Origin: Sphingomonas sp. EC-HK361
GTDB taxonomy: Bacteria > Pseudomonadota > Alphaproteobacteria > Sphingomonadales > Sphingomonadaceae
NCBI RefSeq assembly: GCF_902498785.1
Contig: NZ_LR701493.1
Location: 295,459 to 359,458 of the forward strand
Length of the DNA: 64,000 bases
Reading direction: 5' to 3'
A program made the translations under genes and the position numbers. The notes under the pieces were generated by a model. The model made no database searches and had not been told where the DNA came from. It saw only the letters and a list, made by a program, of their open reading frames with translations. Shown here in pieces: positions 8,693 through 17,973 of this stretch; the first letter of the stretch is position 1; each line of letters opens with the position of its first letter.

Positions 8693-10348
8693 TCACCGGC
8701 GCGCAAGCACCCTCACGCCGCCGCCCTGCGCGATCGTCGCAAAGCCCGGTGCCGCACCGCGCGCCGCGATCGAATCGGGCGCCGCGCCGCCGCCGACCGC
8801 GCCGGGACACCAGACGATGTAGCGAACCGCATTCGCGCGGAGCAGGCGCGCGGCGACCGCCGGCTCGCCGAGCATGATCCGATACAGCGCCGCATTGCCC
8901 ATGCCGTCGCGGTGATATGGCCCGGCGAGTGTCGCGTGGCGGGTATCGCGCAGGATTGCCGGACCGAGGTCGATCGGCGCCGCGAGGCGTCCCGGCGGCA
9001 GTTTTGCGAGCAAAGCCGTCGCCGCCCCCGCGTCGCACGGCGCGACCGCACCGCGCGGCGATTGCGCGAGTGCGGTTCCGGCGAGCGGATACAGGATCCC
9101 GGCCGATGCGATCCACGCCCCCGTCAGCAGGATTGGCCCGCGCGATCGCGCCGCATCGATGAGCGCTGCCAGCGCAATCGGAGCAATGGCCGCCGCGCCA
9201 TACGCACCGCGCAGCTGCCAGCAGGCCACCATGAGCCCGGAGGCGATTAACGCGGCCACGCCCCACCAGGCGCCACCGCGCAGCCGCGCCTGCCAAAGTG
9301 CGGCGAGCAATCCGACAATGGCCAGCCCGGCATAGCCGATCGCGTCGGCAGGCGCGGCGCGCAACAGCGGTTGCGCCTCGGCGACATTGTGCAACCAGAG
9401 CCGGACGAGACCAGCATCCACCGCGCCATATGGGCCGACGCGGCAGCCTGCCGGCGCGATCGCCGCCGCGACTCCGATCAGCACGATGCCGCACGCGGCA
9501 ACGAGCACCCACCGCGGCACCGCAAGATGCCGCGAAGCCAGCGTGATGAGCCCGAGCATGATGCCCGTCACGACCAGGATTGCAGCCAGCGGCGCGGAAA
9601 GCGCATCGCAAAGCCCGGACGGTGCGCTGGCGGGGATCAGGCCGAAGGACACCGCCCCGACGATCGCGAGGCCGATCGCAATCCCCTGCAACCGGGCATC
9701 GTCGTCGCGCATCCATGTGGCGACAGCCCAAGCGCCGAGAACCGCGAGCAGCGGCACCGTCTCGAACCCGATCGCAGCGCTTGCGGCCATGGCCGCACCG
9801 ATCGCGATGCCGCGCCCGCGCGATGGAGGCGCGACCATGCCGTGCACGCACGCCAGCAACAGGACGATCTGCAGGCCGTGATGATCGATCCGTCCGGGCA
9901 CGAACAGCGTCGTGACCGGGAAAGCGATCGCCGCGACGATCATCGCGGTGACGCCCGTAACGCCCAGGCGCCGCGCGACCGCGCCGATCGCTGCGAGGTA
10001 GGCCGCGAACAGGAGCACCGGCCACAGGCAGACCGCCACAACTTCCGCCATATGGCGTCCGGCCAGCGGCGCGAGCGCGAGAATCAGCGCCGCGACCGGC
10101 ATGTCCGCCAGCCGCGACCAGTGCATCGCCGTGCCGCCCGGCGGGCCGAGCCGATACTGGTGGAGGTCGGCATATCCTTGCCCGGCCAGCCAGTCGCGCA
10201 CCTCGACCAGGCGCATCACGTCATCGGTGTCGGGCAGGCGCAGCGCGGCAAGATCGCCCCAATGCCGCGCCGCCCAGACGAATCCGAGCAGCACGGCAAG
10301 CGCGACCGCGATCACCGCATCGCGAAGCCAGGGTCGTGTGCTATCCAC
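8693..10348 (-). CDS. Polytopic membrane protein with DTDD motif, GT-C glycosyltransferase-like
   Basis: 551 residues. Helix 1 (about 11-28) is followed by a loop with LPDTDDVMRL and GGTAMHWSRLADMP. An acidic DxD-type motif in the first outer loop after helix 1 is the hallmark of GT-C enzymes such as STT3 and ArnT, which use lipid-linked sugar donors. About twelve helices follow, then a C-terminal soluble part of about 120 residues. Glycan and acceptor are unknown. It is the first gene of a two-gene unit with the 7068 gene. It has an ATG start and nothing odd in codon use. Confidence 0.6.
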   Translation of the reverse strand: MDSTRPWLRDAVIAVALAVLLGFVWAARHWGDLAALRLPDTDDVMRLVEVRDWLAGQGYADLHQYRLGPPGGTAMHWSRLADMPVAALILALAPLAGRHMAEVVAVCLWPVLLFAAYLAAIGAVARRLGVTGVTAMIVAAIAFPVTTLFVPGRIDHHGLQIVLLLACVHGMVAPPSRGRGIAIGAAMAASAAIGFETVPLLAVLGAWAVATWMRDDDARLQGIAIGLAIVGAVSFGLIPASAPSGLCDALSAPLAAILVVTGIMLGLITLASRHLAVPRWVLVAACGIVLIGVAAAIAPAGCRVGPYGAVDAGLVRLWLHNVAEAQPLLRAAPADAIGYAGLAIVGLLAALWQARLRGGAWWGVAALIASGLMVACWQLRGAYGAAAIAPIALAALIDAARSRGPILLTGAWIASAGILYPLAGTALAQSPRGAVAPCDAGAATALLAKLPPGRLAAPIDLGPAILRDTRHATLAGPYHRDGMGNAALYRIMLGEPAVAARLLRANAVRYIVWCPGAVGGGAAPDSIAARGAAPGFATIAQGGGVRVLARR

Positions 10349-10383
10349 CCACGGCGTCTAGCCGCGCCGCGGTAAACGCCGCG

Positions 10384-11631
10384 TTAGGGCCGGTCGCGCC
10401 GTCCCAGCAACCGCAGCCGCAGCGCATTGAGCTTGATGAAGCCCGCCGCATCGCGCTGGTCATAAGCGCCCTGATCGTCCTCGAACGTCACGACCTTCTC
10501 GCTGTAGAGCGAGTTCGGCGACCTGCGCCCGGTGACGATGACCGATCCCTTGTAGAGCTTCAGCCGCACCGTCCCCGCAACCTTTTCCTGGCTGTGGTCG
10601 ATCGCCGCCTGCAGCATCTCGCGCTCGGGGCTGAACCACAGGCCGTTATAGAGCAGCTCCGCATAGCGCGGCATCAGCTCGTCCTTCAGGTGCGCCGCGC
10701 CCCGGTCGAGCGTGATCTGCTCGATGCCGCGGTGGGCGAGGTGGTAGATCGTGCCCCCCGGCGTCTCGTACATGCCGCGGCTCTTCATGCCGACGAAGCG
10801 GTTCTCGACCAGATCGAGCCGGCCGATGCCGTGCCTGCGCCCAAGCTCGTTGAGCGCGGTCAGCAGGGTCGCGGGCGACATCGCCTCACCGTTCAGCGCA
10901 ACGCCATCACCGCGCTCGAAATCGATCGTGATCGTCTCCGGCGTGTCGGGCGCATCCTCGGGATTGACGGTGCGCGAATAGACATAGTCGGGAACCTCGT
11001 CCCACGGGTCCTCGAGCACCTTGCCCTCGCTCGAGGTGTGGAGAAGATTCGCATCGGTCGAGAACGGCGCCTCGCCGCGCTTGTCCTTCGCCACCTGGAT
11101 CTGGTGCTGTTCGGCGAACTCGATCAGCTTCGTGCGGCTCGTCAAATCCCATTCGCGCCACGGCGCGATGACCTTGATATCGGGGGCGAGCGCGTAATAG
11201 CCCAGCTCGAAACGGACCTGGTCGTTGCCCTTGCCGGTCGCGCCGTGGCTCACCGCGTCCGCGCCGACCTGTCTGGCGATCTCGATCTGGCGCTTGGCGA
11301 TCAGCGGCCGCGCGATCGAGGTCCCGAGCAGATACAACCCTTCGTAGAGCGCGTTCGCGCGCATCATCGGGAAGACGTAATCCGCGACGAATTCCTCGCG
11401 CAGATCGTCGATGAAGATGTGCTCGGGCTTCACCCCGGCATCGAGCGCCTTCTTGCGCGCCGGCTCCAGTTCCTCGCCCTGCCCCAGATCGGCGGTGAAG
11501 GTCACGACCTCGCACCCATAGGTCTGCTGCAGCCACTTCAGGATCACGCTGGTATCCAGCCCGCCCGAATAGGCGAGGACCACCCTGTTGATGCCGGCGT
11601 CGCCGGCGGGTCGGTTGATTGGATCGGTCAT
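10384..11631 (-). CDS. argG: Argininosuccinate synthase
   Basis: 415 residues from the ATG at 11631; longer in-frame starts would add an unrelated N-terminus. The PP-loop [14 protein letters not shown] binds [16 protein letters not shown] and the citrulline/aspartate-binding segments are intact. It joins citrulline and aspartate with ATP to give argininosuccinate, the penultimate step of arginine synthesis. No other arg gene is adjacent. It is divergent from the DUF1801 gene with 76 bases between starts. Confidence 0.97.
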   Translation of the reverse strand: MTDPINRPAGDAGINRVVLAYSGGLDTSVILKWLQQTYGCEVVTFTADLGQGEELEPARKKALDAGVKPEHIFIDDLREEFVADYVFPMMRANALYEGLYLLGTSIARPLIAKRQIEIARQVGADAVSHGATGKGNDQVRFELGYYALAPDIKVIAPWREWDLTSRTKLIEFAEQHQIQVAKDKRGEAPFSTDANLLHTSSEGKVLEDPWDEVPDYVYSRTVNPEDAPDTPETITIDFERGDGVALNGEAMSPATLLTALNELGRRHGIGRLDLVENRFVGMKSRGMYETPGGTIYHLAHRGIEQITLDRGAAHLKDELMPRYAELLYNGLWFSPEREMLQAAIDHSQEKVAGTVRLKLYKGSVIVTGRRSPNSLYSEKVVTFEDDQGAYDQRDAAGFIKLNALRLRLLGRRDRP

Positions 11632-11707
11632 GGCGGGGCTCCCGAGGAACTGGACGCGCCGCGCTCTACGGGCGACACTCGCGCCGCGCAACCGGTGGAG
11701 TCGTCCA

Positions 11708-12127
11708 ATGGCAGCCAGCAAGACGCAACCGACCGCCGCGACCGTCGACGGCTTTCTCGATTCGGTCGAGCCACCCGAACGGCGCGCGGATGCCAGGGCG
11801 ATCGCCGCGATGCTGGCGCGGGTGTCGGGCGAGCCGGCGACGATGTGGGGGCCGGCGATCGTCGGGTTCGGTCGCTATCGCTACCGCTACGACAGCGGCC
11901 GCGAGGGGGAGATGTGCCGCGTCGGCTTTTCCCCCCGTAAGGCCGCCTTCACCTTCTATCTGACCACCGGCTTCGCGATGCGGCAGGATTTGCTCGACCG
12001 GCTCGGCAAGCACTCGTCCGGCAAGGGCTGCCTTTACGTCAAGGCGCTCGCCGATATCGATCAGGGCGTGCTGGAAGAGCTGGTGCGCGCATCGCTCGCC
12101 GATATGGCCGCGCGCCATCCCGATTGA
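11708..12127 (+). CDS. DUF1801 domain protein
   Basis: 139 residues from the ATG at 11708. The [15 protein letters not shown] and SGREGE core, followed by a Phe-Tyr-Leu strand and a GKGCLYVK segment, matches the DUF1801 (YdhG-like) domain, a small alpha/beta fold of unknown biochemical role. It is cytoplasmic, without signal or membrane helix. The length equals the domain, so it is a stand-alone copy. Confidence 0.8.
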   Translation: MAASKTQPTAATVDGFLDSVEPPERRADARAIAAMLARVSGEPATMWGPAIVGFGRYRYRYDSGREGEMCRVGFSPRKAAFTFYLTTGFAMRQDLLDRLGKHSSGKGCLYVKALADIDQGVLEELVRASLADMAARHPD

Positions 12128-12191
12128 GGCGTTCAGCCGCGGTATAGCTAGCGCGTTGCAGGGCAGCGTTCATCCTGCCATCGGAGTCCGC

Positions 12192-12587
12192 ATGTTCCTT
12201 CGATTCACCGCCGCCGCCGCGATGCTCCTCGTCGCCACGCCCGCCTTCGCGCAGGAAACGCGCGCCTCGGCGATCGCCAAGCTCGATGCCGAGTTCAAGG
12301 CGACCGACACCGACGGCAACGGCACGCTGAGCCTGGCCGAAGTGACCGCGCGGATGGGCAAGATGAGCGCTGGCATGAAGCAGCTCGATCCCGTCCACGC
12401 CAAGCGCGTTGCCGGGCTGTGGTTCCAGTCGGCGGACCGCAACAAGGACGGCAAGGTCACCCGCGACGAATCGCGCGCGCTGATGATCGCGGTGTTCGAT
12501 CGCTACGACCTTGATCACGACGGCAAGATCACCCCGATCGAGCGCGCCAAGGCGGCGGAAGCGGCGAAGGCGGGCGCGGGGCGGTAA
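12192..12587 (+). CDS. Secreted EF-hand calcium-binding protein
   Basis: 131 residues from the ATG at 12192, with a clear Sec signal peptide cleaved after ATPAFA. Three EF-hand loops are visible: DTDGNGTLSLAE, DRNKDGKVTRDE and DLDHDGKITPIE, each with ligands at positions 1, 3, 5 and 12. It is probably a periplasmic calcium sensor or buffer; the partner is unknown. A 12-base loop may be missing where a fourth would sit, between loops 1 and 2, which are widely spaced. Confidence 0.85.
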   Translation: MFLRFTAAAAMLLVATPAFAQETRASAIAKLDAEFKATDTDGNGTLSLAEVTARMGKMSAGMKQLDPVHAKRVAGLWFQSADRNKDGKVTRDESRALMIAVFDRYDLDHDGKITPIERAKAAEAAKAGAGR

Positions 12588-12618
12588 CAACTTGCCCGCT
12601 TGGGGCTGAAATTCTCAG

Positions 12619-12694
12619 TATCCCCGCGCAGGCGGGGATCCAGTCTCGCGCCAGCGATCGCTTCGCGAGCCTGGGCTCCCGCCTCCGCGGGGGC
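12619..12694. repeat. Palindromic intergenic repeat, family D
   Basis: Two GC-rich hairpins, one around CCCCGCGCAGGCGGGG and one around CCCGCCTCCGCGGGGG, joined by a spacer rich in GCGATCGC. The organisation is the same as at 37399-37480. It sits between the convergent EF-hand gene and the cfa gene and could also slow transcription from both sides. Confidence 0.7.
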
Positions 12695-12706
12695 ACAGAC
12701 GCCTGG

Positions 12707-13933
12707 TCACCCCCGTAACACCAGCTCGCGCTCGCCGATGTAATCGCGCGTCAGCGGCACCGCGAGGCGCCCCTTCGCCAGCTGGATCTGGTAGTTGCAC
12801 AGCCCGCCATAGCGAAACGCGGCACCGGCGCCCGCCAGGTAGAACTGCCACATCCGGAAGAAGCGTTCGTCATACAGCGCGACGATCGCATCCCTCGCCG
12901 CGGTCGTGCGGTCGTACCAGTGGTCGATCGTCATCGCATAATGGACGCGCAGCACCTCGATATCGGTCGGCACCAGCCGGAGGCCTTCATAGCCGCGCGC
13001 GATCTCCGACAGGGCCGGGTTGTAGCCGCCGGGAAAGACATATTTCAGCGTGAACTTGTCGGTGACGCCCGGCGCGCCCATCCGCCCGATCGTGTGGAGC
13101 AGCATCACGCCGTCTTCGGCCAGCAGCTGCCGGCACTTCACGAAGAATGCGCGGTAGTGCGCCGGCCCGACATGTTCGAACATGCCTACCGACACGATCC
13201 GGTCGAAAGTGCCGGTGACGTCGCGGTAATCGATAAGTTCGAATCGGACCTTGTCCGCGACCCCCGCCTCCTCGGCGCGTCGGCGCGCGACCTTCAGCTG
13301 TTCCTCCGACAACGTGACCCCCAGCACCTCGGCGCCGGTCCTGGCGTGAATGTAGAGCGCCATCCCGCCCCAGCCGCAGCCGATGTCGAGCACCCGCATC
13401 CCCGGCTCCACCAGCAGCTTGGCGACGATATGCGCCTTCTTGTCGGCCTGCGCCTGCTCCAGGCTGTTCGCGGGATCGGTGAAATAGGCGCAGCTATATT
13501 GGCGGTCGGCGTCGAGGAAGAGATCGTAGAGCCGGTCGGAAAGGTCGTAATGATGCGCGACGTTGCGCTTCGACTTGCGCGCCATGTTGATCCGGTCGGC
13601 CCGGTGGGTGATCGCCTGCACCGCGCGGCGCATCGCCGACGCCGCGAGCTTGCTGCCGCCTTCCTCCCATTTGTCGTTGGCGGTCAGCAGGTTGACGAGA
13701 TCGCGCACGTCGCCCTGTTCGACGATCAGCCGACCGTCCATGATCGCCTCGGCCGCGCCGAGGCCCGGGTCGCGGATGATCGCGCCGGTCACCCCTTTGT
13801 CGGCGAACCGGATGGCCACGTCGGGATAGCCATCGGTCGGCGTGCCGAAGTTGCGGACGGTGCCGTTTGCGTGGAAGACTTTCAGGGTCCCGTGGACGAC
13901 ACGGGCAGCGAAAAACCGATCGATCAGCGCCAT
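12707..13933 (-). CDS. cfa: Cyclopropane-fatty-acyl-phospholipid synthase family methyltransferase
   Basis: 408 residues. The SAM-binding motif VLDIGCGWGGMALY is near residue 190, and the CFA signature segments HHYDLSDRLYDLFLD and GMFEHVG are intact. The enzyme adds a methylene group from SAM to cis double bonds of membrane phospholipid chains. The N-terminal 100 residues form the small domain usual for bacterial CFA synthases. It is downstream of, and in the same direction as, the YedY-like gene but 18 bases apart, so co-transcription is possible though not functionally implied. Confidence 0.92.
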   Translation of the reverse strand: MALIDRFFAARVVHGTLKVFHANGTVRNFGTPTDGYPDVAIRFADKGVTGAIIRDPGLGAAEAIMDGRLIVEQGDVRDLVNLLTANDKWEEGGSKLAASAMRRAVQAITHRADRINMARKSKRNVAHHYDLSDRLYDLFLDADRQYSCAYFTDPANSLEQAQADKKAHIVAKLLVEPGMRVLDIGCGWGGMALYIHARTGAEVLGVTLSEEQLKVARRRAEEAGVADKVRFELIDYRDVTGTFDRIVSVGMFEHVGPAHYRAFFVKCRQLLAEDGVMLLHTIGRMGAPGVTDKFTLKYVFPGGYNPALSEIARGYEGLRLVPTDIEVLRVHYAMTIDHWYDRTTAARDAIVALYDERFFRMWQFYLAGAGAAFRYGGLCNYQIQLAKGRLAVPLTRDYIGERELVLRG

Positions 13934-13951
13934 GAGCCGGGGACCTAGCGG

Positions 13952-14713
13952 CTAGATTCCGGCGTACCAATCGTAATCGACATTGTCCTCCCAATAGCCG
14001 CCCTTGCCGAGCCCGATCCCGGCGAGGCTCTCCACCGCATCGATGCGCATCACATATTTGGCGTGCTTGTAGCCAAGCTGCCGCTCGACCCGGAGGCGTA
14101 CGGGCGCGCCGTGCCCGACGCTCAGCGGATGGCCGTTCATCGCCCAGGCGAGGATCGTCTGCGGGTGGAAGGCATCGATCATGTCGATCGATTCGTAATA
14201 GGGCGTGCCGCGGTAGAGATCGGCGCAGTGGAACACGACATAGCGCGCGGAACGCCGCACGCCCACCGCCTTCAGCACCGTGCCGAGCATCGGCCCGTGC
14301 CATTTGCCGATCGCGCTCCACCCCTCGACGCAGTCGTGACGCGTGATCTGGGTGCGAGCCGGCATCGACCGGAGTTGCGCGAGCGAGAGGTCGAGCGGCC
14401 GATCGACGAGCCCGCCGACCTTAAGCCGCCAGTCGGCAAAGCGGTTCGCGACATGCGCGTTATAGGCGTCGGTGTTCGGGTTGCGCGTCCCGTTCTCGCG
14501 GAAGATCGGCGACATCTGCGCTTCGGTGAATTGCGGCGCGAGTGCGCCCCGGTCGGTGAGCGCGCGCTGGAGACCGCGGTGGATGTCCTCGCCCTTGAAC
14601 AGGATCGAGCGGAACGTCTCGTTCTGACCGAGCCGGTCGCACCCCGCCAGCAGCGTGCCCGCGCCGACCGCAGCACCGGTGACGAGGCCGCGGCGGGTGA
14701 TGATACGGCTCAT
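13952..14713 (-). CDS. YedY/MsrP-like molybdopterin-dependent oxidoreductase
   Basis: 253 residues. The N-terminus has a twin-arginine motif (TRRGL), a hydrophobic core and a lipobox-like LAGC, so it is exported folded by Tat and may be lipid-anchored. The Mo-ligating Cys is in RHDCVEGWSAIG. This is a sulfite-oxidase-fold enzyme without the dimerisation domain. Its start overlaps the stop of the cytochrome b gene by 4 bases, so the electron partner is that cytochrome. MsrP proper repairs methionine sulfoxide with a MsrQ partner; here the partner is of a different type, so the substrate is uncertain. Confidence 0.88.
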   Translation of the reverse strand: MSRIITRRGLVTGAAVGAGTLLAGCDRLGQNETFRSILFKGEDIHRGLQRALTDRGALAPQFTEAQMSPIFRENGTRNPNTDAYNAHVANRFADWRLKVGGLVDRPLDLSLAQLRSMPARTQITRHDCVEGWSAIGKWHGPMLGTVLKAVGVRRSARYVVFHCADLYRGTPYYESIDMIDAFHPQTILAWAMNGHPLSVGHGAPVRLRVERQLGYKHAKYVMRIDAVESLAGIGLGKGGYWEDNVDYDWYAGI

Positions 14714-15459
14714 GCCTCGTCCTCCGGAATACGCCACCGCCCGGTGATCATCGACGTCACCTCGCGCACCGGCCCGGCAAGCAGGACGAGCGCGAGGTGG
14801 ACGATGATGAACGCAGCGATCGCGCCCGCCGCGATGAAATGCAGCGACCGCGCCGATTGCCGACCGCCGAACAGATCGAGCAGCCACGGCCACGCCGCAT
14901 CCATCCCCGGCGACAGCGTCAGCCCGGTCAGAATCGCCAGTGGCAGCAGGACGAAGATCGTGCCGACATAGGCCAGCTTCTGCAGGATGTTGTAGGCACC
15001 GGGCCGGTCGGGATCGTGGAAACGAAAGGCGAGATGTTCCCTCACGTCGTGCCACAGGTGACGCGGCGCGACCTCGCCCGCGCGGATGCGCAGGTCGCGC
15101 TGGATGTGGCGATTGACGAGGCTCCAGACGATGAAACCGAGCAGCGCGAAGGCGAAGACCAGCGCGAAGAACAGATGCCAGCGCCGCCCGAGCGCGAGAT
15201 TGTAGGTCGACGGGATGGTCAGCCAGCCGGGGAAGCGCGGCGGATCAAACCACGCATGGTCGAAATTCGCGCCGTACCGCCCCCAGTAGAGATGCGGATG
15301 CGCGTTCGAGATCATCATGCCGGAGCCAAGCAGGATGAACACCGCGACGACATTGATCCAGTGCCACAGCCGCGTCGCGAGCCGGTGTTTCACGATGAAG
15401 CGGGGTCGCGGCGCGGCATCGGCGCTTGCGGGCGGTTCAGGATTCGGGTCTGCGTCCAT
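14710..15459 (-). CDS. Cytochrome b561-type membrane subunit
   Basis: 249 residues from the ATG at 15459, with four to five membrane helices. Candidate haem ligands are the His residues in LATRLWHWIN, GRRWHLFF, and RSLHFIAAG. The fold matches the cytochrome b subunits of Ni/Fe hydrogenase and formate dehydrogenase. It is translationally coupled to the downstream molybdoenzyme (ATGA overlap), so it most likely carries electrons between quinol and the periplasmic Mo centre. It replaces the MsrQ-type subunit of classic MsrPQ. Confidence 0.85.
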   Translation of the reverse strand: MDADPNPEPPASADAAPRPRFIVKHRLATRLWHWINVVAVFILLGSGMMISNAHPHLYWGRYGANFDHAWFDPPRFPGWLTIPSTYNLALGRRWHLFFALVFAFALLGFIVWSLVNRHIQRDLRIRAGEVAPRHLWHDVREHLAFRFHDPDRPGAYNILQKLAYVGTIFVLLPLAILTGLTLSPGMDAAWPWLLDLFGGRQSARSLHFIAAGAIAAFIIVHLALVLLAGPVREVTSMITGRWRIPEDEA

Positions 15460-15512
15460 CGGCTCCCTTTTCGCGGCACAGCGCGCGATGGTTACATAGC
15501 AGGCAAGGTGCG

Positions 15513-16124
15513 ATGACCGAATATCACTTTTACGAACCCGCAAACGGCCACCGCCTGCCCCACGATCCGACCAATGCGATCATCGCGCCGCGCCCGATCG
15601 GCTGGATCAGCACCGTCTCGCCCGCAGGCAAGCGCAACCTCGCGCCCTATTCCTTCTTCAACCAGTTCAATTACCGCCCGCCGATCATCGGCTTCTGCTC
15701 GACCGGCTGGAAGGACAGCGTCGCGAACGTGGAAGCGACGGGCGAATTCGTCTGGAATCTGGCGACCGAAGCGCTGGCCGGGGCGATGAACGCGACGTCG
15801 GCGACGGTCGAGGACGACGAGTTCGTGCTCGCCGGGCTGGATTCGCTGCCGTCGCGGCTGGTGAAGCCCGACCGCGTGGCGGCAAGCCCGGTTCATTTCG
15901 AATGCCGCAAGACGCAGATCGTGCAGCTCCAGACCGCAGACGGGGCGGACGTCGACAGCTGGCTCGTGCTGGGCGAAGTCGTCGCGGTCCATATCGACAC
16001 CGCAATGCTGGATGACGGCATCTACCAGACCGCGCGCTCCATCCCGATCATGCGCGGCGGCGGTCCGACCGACTATTTCGCGGTGCGCGAGGAGGCGAAG
16101 TTCCAGATGCGGCGCCCGGCCTGA
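15513..16124 (+). CDS. Flavin reductase / FMN-binding split-barrel protein
   Basis: 203 residues from the ATG at 15513. RPIGWISTVSPAGKRNLAPYSFFNQF is the flavin-binding start of the DIM6/NTAB flavin reductase family, and the full split barrel follows. Such proteins reduce FMN with NAD(P)H or bind it as cofactor; the partner oxygenase is not next door. It is divergent from the cytochrome b gene with 53 bases between starts. Confidence 0.82.
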   Translation: MTEYHFYEPANGHRLPHDPTNAIIAPRPIGWISTVSPAGKRNLAPYSFFNQFNYRPPIIGFCSTGWKDSVANVEATGEFVWNLATEALAGAMNATSATVEDDEFVLAGLDSLPSRLVKPDRVAASPVHFECRKTQIVQLQTADGADVDSWLVLGEVVAVHIDTAMLDDGIYQTARSIPIMRGGGPTDYFAVREEAKFQMRRPA

Positions 16125-16149
16125 ACACTCGGAGCGCACCTTCCGCCGG

Positions 16150-16271
16150 TCCTCCCCTGGAAGGGGAGGTGGCAGCGCGCAGCGCTGACGGAGGGGTAGT
16201 CCGCTATCGAGAGCGCGATACCCCTCCACCACGCGCTCCGCGCGCGGTCCCCCTCCCCTTGCAGGGGAGGA
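16150..16271. repeat. Palindromic intergenic repeat, family A, copy 1
   Basis: The two ends are hairpins, CCTCCCCTGGAAGGGGAGG and CCTCCCCTTGCAGGGGAGG, and the block as a whole is a long imperfect inverted repeat around a short central GATCG-rich segment. Similar copies lie at 47228-47360 and 57714-57850. It fills the gap between the convergent flavin reductase and TauE genes. Confidence 0.8.
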
Positions 16272-16287
16272 TGTGAGTCACTCGTCC

Positions 16288-17058
16288 TCACCCCCGATAA
16301 GCCCTGTAGAAGAACACTATCGTCGTTACCCCCGTCACCAGCATCGTCCAGGCGCGCACCATTCCCGGCGAAAGCCGCTTCCCGATCTTCGCGCCCAGCC
16401 AGCCGCCGAGGATCGACCCTACCAGCATCGGCGCGCATGCCCACCAGCGGACCAGCCCGGTCGCGATGAAGACGATCGCCGCCGCGGCGTTCGCGACGGC
16501 GAGCATCAGCGTGCGCGGCGCGAACAACGCGCGGGGGCTGATGCCGGCGAGCAGCCCGTACATCGCCGTCGTCATGATCCCAACGCCGCCGCCGAAATAG
16601 CCGCCATATATCCCCAGCAGCATCTGCGCGATCACGAGACTGCGTCGGCCGATCGTCACCCGCGCGCGCAGCCAGTCCGCGGCGCGCTTGCCGAACGCGA
16701 TCGCGACGAAGGCGATCAGCAGCAGCCAGGGAATAAGCAGATCGAAGGTGCGTGTCGGTGTCCACACCAGCAGCAGCGATCCGACAAGCCCCGCGCCGAA
16801 GGTGATCGCCGCCAGCGTCCGGATCGACACGCCGCCGACCGGCGCCAGCTCGTCGCGGAAACCCCAGGCGCTCGTCGCCGCCCCCGGCAGCAACGCGACG
16901 TTCGAGGTCGCGTTGGCCTGGTTGGCGGGCAGCCCGAGCGCGATGAGCGCCGGGAGCGTCGCGAAGGTGCCGCCGCCCGCCAGCGCGTTCATCGCACCGC
17001 CGACGATGCCTGCGCCGAATGCCAGCGCGATCCCGCCCGATCCCGCCCCCGCGATCAC
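16288..17058 (-). CDS. TauE/SafE family membrane exporter
   Basis: 256 residues from the GTG at 17058, with about eight membrane helices in two repeats. The family signatures GGGTFATLPALIALG in the first repeat and GIYGGYFGGGVGIM in the second are present. These permeases move sulfite, sulfonates or other anions across the inner membrane; the substrate is not readable. The GTG overlaps the stop of the oxygenase gene (GTGA), so the two are translationally coupled. Confidence 0.87.
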   Translation of the reverse strand: MIAGAGSGGIALAFGAGIVGGAMNALAGGGTFATLPALIALGLPANQANATSNVALLPGAATSAWGFRDELAPVGGVSIRTLAAITFGAGLVGSLLLVWTPTRTFDLLIPWLLLIAFVAIAFGKRAADWLRARVTIGRRSLVIAQMLLGIYGGYFGGGVGIMTTAMYGLLAGISPRALFAPRTLMLAVANAAAAIVFIATGLVRWWACAPMLVGSILGGWLGAKIGKRLSPGMVRAWTMLVTGVTTIVFFYRAYRG

Positions 17059-17921
17059 TCGCCGCGCGGACCCTGGAACGCCCAGCGCAATGTGCGCGCC
17101 ACGCCAAGCGTCGCGGTCGATACCGCGGGCCGAACCAGTCGGGTCGCGTGGAGGCCGTGCATCCGCCGCGCCCGGTCGGGGAGCAGATCGATTGCCGCCT
17201 GCATCATCAGCGACTGCACCGGTGCCGCCGCCAACGACCGCGGTCGCGCGCGCAATACCGCGCGCGCGATGTCGCGGCTGCGCGCGTCGGCGGTGAGGTC
17301 CTGCCGAAACGAAGCGATCAGTTCCTCCGCCTCGGCGCGTGTCGTCGGCACCGGATCGGCGCCCAGCGCCAGCGCGACCGGCGCGACATCGGCGAAATAG
17401 CGATCCTGATCGACACGCGACATGCCCGGCTCGCCAAAGCGAATCCACGCGTCGAGAAAGGGCAACGCGCCCGCCACGTGCACCCAGGCGAGCAGCCGTG
17501 CATCGGCCGCATGATAGGCGGTGCCGTCCGGGCGCGCGCCGGCGACGCCTTCGTGAATCCGCCGCACCCGCGCGATCGCGGCCTCGGCATCGGCCTTCGC
17601 ACCGAACGTCGTAACCGCGATGAAGCGCGCGGTGCGCCGCAGCCGCCCGATCATGTCGCGGCGGAAATTGCTGTGGTCCCACACGCCCGCACGCGCCGAG
17701 GGGTGGAGCATCTGGAGCAGCAGCGCGGCGATGCCGCCGACCATCATCGTCGTCACGTCGCTATGGACACGCCACGCGACCGAACCTTGCGGAATGAAGG
17801 GATCGGCCGCGCGCTCGACCGGACGTTCGCCGCGGGCGCGATCGTTGAACAGCGCGCGCACTTCCCCGATCAGCGTCCGGCGAAGTGCGCCCGTCAGGCT
17901 CACCCGAGCGCCGCCTGCCAC
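17055..17921 (-). CDS. MpaB/Lcp-type oxygenase (DUF2236)
   Basis: 288 residues. The GGIAALLLQMLHPSARAGVWDHSNF segment and the later Trp-Val-His (LLAWVHVAG) match DUF2236, the family of MpaB-like haem b oxygenases that includes latex-clearing protein. The conserved His are haem-ligand candidates. No signal peptide is obvious. Substrate unknown. It is coupled to the downstream TauE gene. An alternative start is the GTG seven codons in; I kept the first ATG. Confidence 0.8.
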   Translation of the reverse strand: MAGGARVSLTGALRRTLIGEVRALFNDRARGERPVERAADPFIPQGSVAWRVHSDVTTMMVGGIAALLLQMLHPSARAGVWDHSNFRRDMIGRLRRTARFIAVTTFGAKADAEAAIARVRRIHEGVAGARPDGTAYHAADARLLAWVHVAGALPFLDAWIRFGEPGMSRVDQDRYFADVAPVALALGADPVPTTRAEAEELIASFRQDLTADARSRDIARAVLRARPRSLAAAPVQSLMMQAAIDLLPDRARRMHGLHATRLVRPAVSTATLGVARTLRWAFQGPRGE

Positions 17922-17973
17922 CGATTGCTCCGCAGGCGGGCTCCATGCGGCGCCATGCCCCCGGCATGGCGAC

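Noticed and set aside
13952-15459. Naming the pair msrP-msrQ
   Set aside because: The membrane subunit has the layout of a cytochrome b561/hydrogenase type, not of the ferric-reductase-like MsrQ.
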